Below are positions 18,326 through 24,964 of a DNA stretch of 64,000 bases, in pieces. The stretch is taken from contig NZ_PHUL01000001.1 in the NCBI RefSeq assembly GCF_002813425.1, positions 3,417,001 to 3,481,000 of the forward strand. Reading direction: 5' to 3'. Made by a program: the position numbers and the translations under genes. How positions within the stretch are numbered: position 1 is the first letter of the stretch; each line of letters begins with the position of its first letter. The notes beneath the pieces are model-generated. The model searched no databases and was not told where the DNA came from. It saw nothing but the letters and a program-made list of their open reading frames with translations. Source of the stretch: Cellulophaga sp. RHA19. Lineage in GTDB: Bacteria; Bacteroidota; Bacteroidia; Flavobacteriales; Flavobacteriaceae.

Positions 18326-19645
18326 CTATTTACCTTTTCTCCAACTCTTAATTTTATGTCCCCAAATAGCAAAAAAGAGAATTAAAATATAGCATGGGAT
18401 CAAAATCCAGTAACTACTTGTAGCTGCTATGGTAGTAGCTTCAGCTTCCTGCATTCCGGCGGTAATTAATTTGTATTTATCTGCATCTACAATTTTACCA
18501 TACAACGGAGGTATTATTGCCCCTCCTGATATTGCCATAATTAACATTGCAGAACCTTTATTTGTGAATTTTCCTAAACCATTAAGTGTTAAGGGCCAAA
18601 TAGCTGGCCAAACTAAGGCATTTGCAATACCTAAGGCAGCTACAAATAGTACAGACGTAAACCCAGTAGTATTTAAAATAGCTATGCTAAAAATAAGTCC
18701 TAAAAAAGCACTGATAATTAAAGCTGTTCTTTGTTTAATATATTTTGGAATTAAAAATATACCTAAAGTATAAGTAGCCACCATTGCTAGTAATGTATAG
18801 GTTGTAAAAAATTTAGCCTCTTCTCCTGTAAAACCTAAAGAAATTCCGTAAGCTATAATAGTATCTCCTGCTATAACTTCTGCGCCTACATATGCAAACA
18901 AGGCTAATACACCTAGCCACAAATGAGGAAATTGAAATATGCTAGTTTTTTCTTTCTCTCCTTGGCTAGATACTTCTGGTTTACTTACCTCTACATTGGG
19001 TAATTGCGCTTCCTTAATTAAAACTCCCAAAAAAGCTAACACTGTTGCCATTATAAGATATGGAGCAAATACACTATCTGCCATCATATCTAATGTTCGT
19101 TCTTTTTCTTCTAAAGAAACAGATTCTAGCTTTTCTTTAACTCCGTCTATACCAGATAGTAAAATAGCTCCAAAAATTAAAGAACCTAAAGCTCCTGCCA
19201 CTTTATTTGCAATTCCCATAATAGCTATACGCTTTGCACCGCTTTCAATAGGACCTAGAATGGTTATATAAGGGTTTGCAGCTGTTTGCAATAATGTCAT
19301 TCCCATACCCTGTATAAATATGCCTAATAAAAAAAACCAATAAGTTCTGGCTTCTGCAGCAGGTATAAATATTAAAGCTCCTACTGCCATAATAAACAAA
19401 CCTAAAGACATCCCTTTTTTATATCCTATTTTTCCTAAAATATAAGAAGAAGGTAGTGCCATTATAACAAATGAAATATAGGACGCTGTAGCCACCAAAT
19501 AGGATTGTGCATCTGTAAGTTCATTTATAGTTTTCATAAATGGTATTAACGCACCATTTATCCAGGTCACAAAACCAAAAATAAAAAATAACCCTGCAAT
19601 TATTGCTACAGGCATTATTGTACTATGTTTCTTTTTTACCGTCAT
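18326..19645 (-). CDS. Sugar MFS transporter, FucP/GluP/NagP type
   Basis: 439 residues with 12 predicted membrane helices. The start AGLFFIFGFVTWINGALIPF and the motif GMGMTLLQTAANPYITILGP are typical of the fucose/glucose-galactose/NagP proton symporter family. In this setting it probably brings N-acetylhexosamine released in the periplasm across the inner membrane. It lies between the kinase (about 150 bp upstream) and the NagB/PIG-L gene (130 bp downstream), all on the minus strand. The exact sugar cannot be read from sequence. Confidence 0.9.
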   Translation of the reverse strand: MTVKKKHSTIMPVAIIAGLFFIFGFVTWINGALIPFMKTINELTDAQSYLVATASYISFVIMALPSSYILGKIGYKKGMSLGLFIMAVGALIFIPAAEARTYWFFLLGIFIQGMGMTLLQTAANPYITILGPIESGAKRIAIMGIANKVAGALGSLIFGAILLSGIDGVKEKLESVSLEEKERTLDMMADSVFAPYLIMATVLAFLGVLIKEAQLPNVEVSKPEVSSQGEKEKTSIFQFPHLWLGVLALFAYVGAEVIAGDTIIAYGISLGFTGEEAKFFTTYTLLAMVATYTLGIFLIPKYIKQRTALIISAFLGLIFSIAILNTTGFTSVLFVAALGIANALVWPAIWPLTLNGLGKFTNKGSAMLIMAISGGAIIPPLYGKIVDADKYKLITAGMQEAEATTIAATSSYWILIPCYILILFFAIWGHKIKSWRKGK

Positions 19646-19796
19646 TACTTTTAGTCTTTATATTAATTTTTACTTCATTACTAAAATTATCTTTGGTTAC
19701 TTGCAGATGCTATAAACATCATTTTGGGTTAGGATAGGTTAGGTCTGTTTTTGTTAACTTTAGTGTTTATAATTAGTATTCTTAGATTTAAATATT

Positions 19797-20870
19797 TTAT
19801 ATTTTCATTTTATTAAATTGCTCTGTTAAACTTTCTATTAATTTAAACTGGTTTTTACAACGATCTAAATTATGTTCTAAATAAGATGTTTTATAGTAGG
19901 TATCGTTATTTAAGTAGTCTGTTAAAAAACGAAGCCCCATTATAAAAATCATTGTTTTAGCTCCTAATGGCAGGTATTCTATTTCTAATGCAGTAAGGTC
20001 TGGTTTCATTTCTTTTAAAAAACCCTGTACGTAAGCGTCATAATAACCAATATTAAACTTTACTTTACTTAGATCTTTCTCGTCTTCTGCAGCAGTATTA
20101 CAAATGGTTCTTATTGCATCACCAAAATCATAATGCACAATACCTGGCATTACAGTATCTGTATCTATTACACAAAGTCCTTTTTTATCTAAATCAAACA
20201 GTATGTTAGAAATTTTGGTATCGTTATGAGTTACTCTTAATTTTATGTCTCCAGACGCTTTTAAATTCTCAATAATATGCATCTCTTCTTTTAAATCAGA
20301 AACCAACTTTATATATTTATTTGCTTTAGACAACCTATCTTCAGATGCTTTACTTAACGCTTCATTAAACTGATTAAACCTAAAAGACATATCATGAAAA
20401 TTAGGAATAACATCTATTAAATTACTAGGATTAAAATCACTAGTTAGGTTTAAAAAATCTCCCATTAATTTACCTCCTTCATAGGCAACCGTTTCACAAC
20501 TCACTGTTTCATATGTAATACTGCCTTTTATATAAATCATCAAATTCCAGTAATTACCATCGTTATCTTTATGGTAATTAGCACCATTTAGTGTTTTTAC
20601 AAAAGACAGTACTCTACGCTTTAATTCAATTGGAGATAAATGCTTTTTTTTATCTTTTAAATGATTACTAATTAACACTTTGTTATTTATTAAACCTGGC
20701 ACATCTTTAAACACCCCACTATTAATCTGTTGTAATATGAAAAAGGAATTTTGTTTGGTTTTTATAAAGTATGTATCATTAATATGACCAGAAGCTAATT
20801 GATCAAATGAAATGATTTCATCATTATTATTAAAGTATGCATAAATAGAATTTAATTTATTCAATATCAT
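19797..20870 (-). CDS. N-acetylhexosamine 1-kinase-like phosphotransferase
   Basis: 357 residues of the aminoglycoside phosphotransferase/choline-kinase fold. It has GHINDTYFIKT near the N-terminus, RVTHNDTKISNILFD with the catalytic Asp, and CVIDTDTVMPGIVHYDFGDA with the Mg-binding Asp. These three segments are the hallmark of the NahK group, which phosphorylates GlcNAc or GalNAc at C1 using ATP. The gene starts one base after the stop of the nucleotidyltransferase gene, so the two products likely act in sequence (HexNAc to HexNAc-1-P to nucleotide sugar). Cytoplasmic; no signal peptide. Family assignment is firm, substrate is inferred. Confidence 0.85.
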   Translation of the reverse strand: MILNKLNSIYAYFNNNDEIISFDQLASGHINDTYFIKTKQNSFFILQQINSGVFKDVPGLINNKVLISNHLKDKKKHLSPIELKRRVLSFVKTLNGANYHKDNDGNYWNLMIYIKGSITYETVSCETVAYEGGKLMGDFLNLTSDFNPSNLIDVIPNFHDMSFRFNQFNEALSKASEDRLSKANKYIKLVSDLKEEMHIIENLKASGDIKLRVTHNDTKISNILFDLDKKGLCVIDTDTVMPGIVHYDFGDAIRTICNTAAEDEKDLSKVKFNIGYYDAYVQGFLKEMKPDLTALEIEYLPLGAKTMIFIMGLRFLTDYLNNDTYYKTSYLEHNLDRCKNQFKLIESLTEQFNKMKI

Positions 20871-20871
20871 A

Positions 20872-21780
20872 TTACCAAAGTTTAGAAGGATAAATATTAG
20901 CGTTTATTAATTTTTGAATTTCTTGCTGAACTATTTTTTTATCTTCCTTATAAGTAACTCCAAACCATTTTGAATTTGACTTTAAAACTTTGACAGTTGT
21001 TTTTTCAGAATTTAAAATATTGTTTACAACTGTTGGTATATAAAATTCTGCCTTTAAATTATTTTTATTTTCTTCTAAAAATTTAATAAAGAGATCACTT
21101 CCAAACTCAAAACATTTTGGAGTAAAACCCCAAAAGTTCATAGAAACAATTGTTTTTCCACTTATACTAACCATATGCTCATCATCACTCTTATAAAAAA
21201 TTTCATTGTCAATTTTCTCTATATGAGTTCTTTCTGTTACACTAGTTAGGCAACCGTTTTCACTTATTTTACACTCTCCTCTAGAAACATAACCGTAGTC
21301 TGACACTGTATTTTCTAAATAATACGCCATTGTATTAAAGTTATAAGACTCGCTATCTGTATTAATTAAACAATCAGCCATTTTCTCAAATGCTTTTTTA
21401 CCATAAAAATCATCTGCATTTATTATTGCAAAATTTTCTTTAACAATATTTTTAAGCATCAAAAAAGCATGGCCAGTTCCCCAAGGCTTTTTACGTTCAG
21501 GGTTTATATACTTCTCAGGAACACTATCTATTTCTTGAAAAACATAAACCAACTCTACTTTATCTCTAAGCTTATTTTCTATTAGCTTTTTAAACTCATC
21601 CTCAAAGCTTTTTCTAATAATAAATACAAACTTTCCAAACCCTGCTTCTATAGCATCATAAATTGAAAAATCCATTATAGTTGCCCCATCTTGGGTAAAC
21701 TTATCTAACTGTTTTAACCCTCCATAACGGCTTCCCATTCCTGCTGCTAAAATGACTAAAGTTGGCTTGGTGTTACACAT
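20872..21780 (-). CDS. Sugar-phosphate nucleotidyltransferase
   Basis: 302 residues, Rossmann-like nucleotidyltransferase. The signature VILAAGMGSRYGGLKQLDKF binds the NTP; AIINADDFYGKKAF holds the metal-binding Asp; WGTGHAFLMLKN contacts the base or sugar. It should join a hexose-1-P to a nucleotide, probably UTP. Coupled to the NahK-like kinase by a 1-nt gap, which suggests HexNAc-1-P as substrate. First gene of the minus-strand catabolic set and divergent from the LacI-family regulator. Two operators lie 90-127 bp upstream and a TACATTAG box at 21823-21830. Confidence 0.85.
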   Translation of the reverse strand: MCNTKPTLVILAAGMGSRYGGLKQLDKFTQDGATIMDFSIYDAIEAGFGKFVFIIRKSFEDEFKKLIENKLRDKVELVYVFQEIDSVPEKYINPERKKPWGTGHAFLMLKNIVKENFAIINADDFYGKKAFEKMADCLINTDSESYNFNTMAYYLENTVSDYGYVSRGECKISENGCLTSVTERTHIEKIDNEIFYKSDDEHMVSISGKTIVSMNFWGFTPKCFEFGSDLFIKFLEENKNNLKAEFYIPTVVNNILNSEKTTVKVLKSNSKWFGVTYKEDKKIVQQEIQKLINANIYPSKLW

Positions 21781-21822
21781 ATTTAATTCTTAAAATTATT
21801 ATTCTAAATACTCATTCCCCTG

Positions 21823-21830
21823 CTAATGTA
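21823..21830 (-). promoter_or_regulatory. Candidate -7 element (TACATTAG) for the nucleotidyltransferase operon
   Basis: Located 38 nt downstream of the proximal operator on the minus strand, the same spacing as before SusC. No TTG is found at the expected -33 position, which would fit a promoter that needs an activator. Confidence 0.45.
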
Positions 21831-21868
21831 TAAATGAATTTTGATAAAAAAAAGAAAAACAGGTAAAA

Positions 21869-21884
21869 ATGTGCTCGAGCACAC
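21869..21884. promoter_or_regulatory. LacI-type operator 1, ATGTGCTCGAGCACAC
   Basis: 15 of 16 positions are symmetric around CTCGAG. It lies in the divergent region between the nucleotidyltransferase gene and the LacI-family regulator gene. Confidence 0.8.
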
Positions 21885-21891
21885 CAAATAA

Positions 21892-21907
21892 ATGTTTTCG
21901 AGCACAT
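21892..21907. promoter_or_regulatory. LacI-type operator 2, ATGTTTTCGAGCACAT
   Basis: Centre 23 bp (about two helical turns) from operator 1 and 39 bp upstream of the regulator ATG. This placement suggests autoregulation and cooperative binding of two dimers on one face of the DNA. Confidence 0.75.
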
Positions 21908-21945
21908 TTTTAGATATTAGTTAAAAAGTTTTTTATCTTTGTTTT

Positions 21946-22983
21946 ATGAGAAAACACACTATTAAAGACATTGCTAAACTTGCCGGTGTATCTAAAGGAA
22001 CCGTAGATAGAGTATTACATAACCGTGGAAAAGTTTCCCAAAAAGCATTGGAAAGTGTTAACAAAGTTCTTAGTGAAATTGATTACAAGCCCAATATTAT
22101 TGCTAGGAGCCTAAAAAACAATAAAATACATAAAATTTGTATTTTACTACCAGATCCAAATTTAGACTCATATTGGTTACCGTGTGTAGAAGGTATTAAT
22201 GAAGCAATAACAGAGTTTAGCTCTTTTAATGTTGATATAGAAATTTTTTACTTTAACCCTACCAGCATTACTTCGTTTATAAAAACTAACGATATTTTAT
22301 TAGAGACATCTCCTGATGCAGTTTTACTAGTTCCTCTTTTCTATAAAGAATCTCTTGATATTATTGACAATTATAATTCTTTAGGTATACTATCTGGTAC
22401 ATTTAACAATCAAATAAAATCTAGAATAATAAATAGTTTTGTTGGACAAGATCTATTTCAAAGCGGAAGAGTTGCTGCCAGCCTTATAGACTTATTTTTA
22501 AATGAAGGTTTAATTGCTATTGTACATATTGATGAAGAGTATGAAAACGCTCTACATATGCAAGAGAAAGAAAAAGGTTTTAGAAATTATTTTTCAGAAT
22601 CTAAAAATCAAAACTTTGATATAAAAACATTAAAGTTAAAGTCTGACAATGTAGATGAGAGTTTTAGTGATTTTTTAAAAAACAGTCCTGATTTAAAAGG
22701 AGTTTTTGTTACTACCTCTAAATCCTATCAAATTGCCGAAATAATATCAAAAAATAAAAATACAGATGTTGCTTTTGTAGGCTATGATTTACTGGAACAA
22801 AACATTAGCTATTTACAAGATAAAACAATAAAGTTTTTAATACATCAAAATCCAAAAAAACAAGCTAACATTGGGGTTACACTGTTAGTAGAGCATTTAA
22901 TTTTTGATAAAAAAATTACTGAAGAAGTTTTATTGCCTTTATATATTATTAATGGTGAAAATGTAAAAGATTACCTTAACTAA
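21946..22983 (+). CDS. LacI-family transcriptional regulator of the amino-sugar locus
   Basis: 345 residues. Residues 4-31 form the LacI helix-turn-helix (TIKDIAKLAGVSKGTVDRVL), and the hinge helix IIARSLKNN carries the Leu that wedges into a central CpG, which agrees with the CG centre of the TCGA operators. Residues ~60-340 are a periplasmic-binding-protein-like sugar sensor (ICILLPDPNLDSYWLPCVEG; FVGYDLLEQNI). The gene is divergent from the nucleotidyltransferase and flanked by two operators. Likely controls all genes with the TGTG-CTCGA-type palindrome; ligand presumably a HexNAc derivative. A TATCTTTG box (21934-21941) lies only 4 nt before the ATG. Confidence 0.9.
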   Translation: MRKHTIKDIAKLAGVSKGTVDRVLHNRGKVSQKALESVNKVLSEIDYKPNIIARSLKNNKIHKICILLPDPNLDSYWLPCVEGINEAITEFSSFNVDIEIFYFNPTSITSFIKTNDILLETSPDAVLLVPLFYKESLDIIDNYNSLGILSGTFNNQIKSRIINSFVGQDLFQSGRVAASLIDLFLNEGLIAIVHIDEEYENALHMQEKEKGFRNYFSESKNQNFDIKTLKLKSDNVDESFSDFLKNSPDLKGVFVTTSKSYQIAEIISKNKNTDVAFVGYDLLEQNISYLQDKTIKFLIHQNPKKQANIGVTLLVEHLIFDKKITEEVLLPLYIINGENVKDYLN

Positions 22984-22988
22984 ACACA

Positions 22989-23630
22989 TTATTTGTCTAG
23001 TAAATTTAGTACACCAAAAGATGATGATGTATGAAAATTTGGATATTGGGTATTAGGATTTACCCAAGAAATCCAAGTTGACTCATAATTACAATTTTCT
23101 GTTTTACTATATTTTGCTCTAAAAATTCCAGTTTCAATTTTATAATTTTTAATTAAACCCAACTCTTCTAAAGAATTTATAGTAATAGAACCTTCTACCG
23201 TAAAATAATTGCATTTAATGTTAGACTTTACAACCAATTCATTCTTAGGCCAATTCCAATCAAATTCAAACTTCCTTTTTGCATTAGCTCTAAAGTCTAA
23301 AATTCTTGACGTAGGATCAATCTCTATACAGTAATACGGATTAAGAGAATCGTTCATTTTAAAAAACAGCTCTACCCTATCAGAATTACCTATACTTTGC
23401 ACACTATCATCTTCTTTATTTATTAAAACTTGAGAATCATAAACTTTAAAGTAGAAGAATAACTTTTTTGAATCCCAAAGAGACCTAAATTCTATTCTAG
23501 AATTTGGCCTTCTGTCCCAAGCAGAAACAAAATCTGAAAGAACCTCTGCTTTACCCCATAACATATGGTCTCCCTTACCATTAATAACCAGGCTATCTTC
23601 TTTAATAAACTTAACATTATAACTCTTCAT
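22989..23630 (-). CDS. CBM9-like carbohydrate-binding protein without signal peptide
   Basis: 213 residues, all beta rich, resembling the carbohydrate-binding family 9-like domain: FRSLWDSKKLFFYFKVYDSQ, then DRVELFFKMNDSLNPYYCIE and an end WISWVNPNTQYPNFHTSSSF. The frame has an in-frame stop about 30 bp upstream of the ATG, so no signal peptide can be added; the protein seems cytoplasmic or non-classically exported. It is convergent with the regulator gene (5 bp between the stops) and has its own TCGA operator 97 bp upstream and a TAGATTAG box. It therefore seems to be part of the regulon. Function unknown. Confidence 0.75.
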   Translation of the reverse strand: MKSYNVKFIKEDSLVINGKGDHMLWGKAEVLSDFVSAWDRRPNSRIEFRSLWDSKKLFFYFKVYDSQVLINKEDDSVQSIGNSDRVELFFKMNDSLNPYYCIEIDPTSRILDFRANAKRKFEFDWNWPKNELVVKSNIKCNYFTVEGSITINSLEELGLIKNYKIETGIFRAKYSKTENCNYESTWISWVNPNTQYPNFHTSSSFGVLNLLDK

Positions 23631-23679
23631 ACAGTATGGTTTATTGTCACTATTTTATACTAAAAACGCAACATTATTG

Positions 23680-23687
23680 CTAATCTA
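23680..23687 (-). promoter_or_regulatory. Candidate -7 element (TAGATTAG) for the CBM9-like gene
   Basis: 39 nt downstream of the operator, matching the SusC and nucleotidyltransferase promoters. No TTG is visible at the -33 position. Confidence 0.45.
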
Positions 23688-23726
23688 TTTAAATTTTAAA
23701 AGAAAGAAAAAGAAAAAGGATTAATT

Positions 23727-23742
23727 TTGTGTTCGAGCACAT
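23727..23742. promoter_or_regulatory. LacI-type operator, TTGTGTTCGAGCACAT
   Basis: Near palindrome with TCGA core, 97 bp upstream of the CBM9-like gene start. Confidence 0.75.
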
Positions 23743-23925
23743 TTTTTTAAGTAATAATTACTAATAAGTGGATAAAAATGTATTATCAATAATATAAAAG
23801 GTATTTTTTATTTTTAAAATAATAATTGTTGCTTCAATTATTAAAAATTTAATTACACAACATACAAATACACCTAAACATTAAGTTAAATAGTAGAAAA
23901 ATACTAAATAGGTAAAAATTAGGCA

Positions 23926-23955
23926 TAAAAAAAGCCAGTAAAAAATTACTGGCTT
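23926..23955 (-). terminator. Rho-independent terminator of the tRNA-Ser/tRNA-Pro unit
   Basis: Ten-bp perfect stem AAGCCAGTAA (23932-23941) with TTACTGGCTT (23946-23955), followed on the minus strand by T7 counted from the end of the stem. Confidence 0.85.
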
Positions 23956-23983
23956 AATTATTTTGAGTCTTTCTACTCAATTG

Positions 23984-24058
23984 TCGGGGTGGCAGGATTC
24001 GAACCTGCGACCTCCGCGTCCCAAACGCGGCGCGATAACCGGGCTACGCTACACCCCG
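23984..24058 (-). tRNA. tRNA-Pro (anticodon TGG)
   Basis: 75 nt. Acceptor CGGGGTG pairs with CACCCCG; the anticodon stem CCGCG/CGCGG encloses TTTGGGA with anticodon TGG; the T arm has GGTTCGAAT. CCA is not encoded. Follows tRNA-Ser on the same strand. Confidence 0.95.
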
Positions 24059-24124
24059 ATAGGTTATCAATAATTTCAATTTAGAGAAATTTTCTGTCCT
24101 CGCAATTTGCTTTGACAGCTATTG

Positions 24125-24213
24125 CGGAGAGACAGGGATTCGAACCCTGGGTAAGTGTTTCCACCTACGACGATTTAGCAAACCGTTCCTTTCGGCCACT
24201 CAGGCACCTCTCC
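24125..24213 (-). tRNA. tRNA-Ser (anticodon GCT)
   Basis: 89 nt with a long variable arm, as expected for serine. Acceptor GGAGAGG pairs with TCTCTCC; anticodon loop TTGCTAA gives GCT; T arm GGTTCGAAT. CCA is not encoded. Confidence 0.95.
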
Positions 24214-24254
24214 AATACTCTTTAATGAACTTGCGCAGTTTTCAATTGCGAGTG

Positions 24255-24285
24255 CAAATATATAACGATTAAGGGTAGCTACCAA
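24255..24285 (-). promoter_or_regulatory. Promoter of the tRNA-Ser/tRNA-Pro unit
   Basis: On the minus strand TTG (24285-24283), 20 nt, TATATTTG (24262-24255): an exact match to the Bacteroidota TTG / TAnnTTTG pattern, about 40 bp before tRNA-Ser. Confidence 0.75.
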
Positions 24286-24533
24286 GCTATTTTAAACTTT
24301 TTTTGACTTTTTTTTAATTCTTTTTTCTAACCGCTTCATTATAAGAACATTTGTAGTAAAACTTTTTTTCACTTTATTTTAAATTTGATGCTATTACTTA
24401 AAAATGTCTCTTATTTGAGCATCTTATATATATAACTATAGTATCTATATATTAATTTTTATTCTTTAAAAAAGTTCAAGATTTGCTTCAAAATAATAAA
24501 AATAAAAAAAGTGAAAATAAATATAAATTTTAC

Positions 24534-24565
24534 TTGCATATTAAACATAGGTTATTGTATATTTG
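24534..24565 (+). promoter_or_regulatory. Promoter of tRNA-Arg
   Basis: TTG (24534-24536), 21 nt, TATATTTG (24558-24565), 33 bp before the mature tRNA. Confidence 0.75.
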
Positions 24566-24598
24566 CACCCCGAATAACAAACCATTTGTTATTTAAAT

Positions 24599-24672
24599 GG
24601 TCGCGTAGCTCAGCTGGATAGAGCATCTGCCTTCTAAGCAGACGGTCAAAGGTTCGAATCCTTTCGCGATCA
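24599..24672 (+). tRNA. tRNA-Arg (anticodon TCT)
   Basis: 74 nt. Acceptor GGTCGCG pairs with CGCGATC (one G-U pair); anticodon stem CTGCC/GGCAG-like with loop CTTCTAA, anticodon TCT; T arm GGTTCGAAT. CCA is not encoded. Confidence 0.95.
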
Positions 24673-24674
24673 CA

Positions 24675-24705
24675 AAAAGCCTTCAGTTTTACTGAAGGCT
24701 TTTTT
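24675..24705 (+). terminator. Rho-independent terminator of tRNA-Arg
   Basis: GCCTTCAGT (24679-24687) with ACTGAAGGC (24691-24699), loop TTT, followed by TTTTTTG. Starts a few bases after the tRNA. Confidence 0.9.
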
Positions 24706-24964
24706 GTTTTATATTAAAAAATTCTTCTATACATTTTAAGGTTACATCGCACTGTTTTTTCAAAAGAAAAAGACATAAATAGTTAATAATCATTTTTTTA
24801 GTAAAAATTATTAATATTTGTTTAAATTTAAAACATAAAAGTACTTAGTTAGTCATTTAAAATACTTTCTTTTAGCTTTTTATTTTCTTACTTTAATTAT
24901 GTTTTATTAGGCTTGATTAACTAAAGAAAATATATATCTATTAGTTAATTATAAAACACATAAA

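Larger units (their letters stand above)
23631..23931. other. Intergenic region with operator of the CBM9-like gene
   Basis: Contains the operator at 23727-23742 and the -7-like box at 23680-23687; the rest, up to the tRNA terminator, is very AT-rich without a recognisable gene. Confidence 0.55.
24214..24598. other. Divergent region between tRNA units
   Basis: 385 bp, AT-rich, holding the two tRNA promoters described separately. Nothing else is recognised. Confidence 0.6.

Noticed and set aside
23984..24672. tRNA cluster as the attachment site of a genomic island
   Set aside because: No integrase, no duplicated tRNA 3' end and no change in gene type were seen around the tRNAs.
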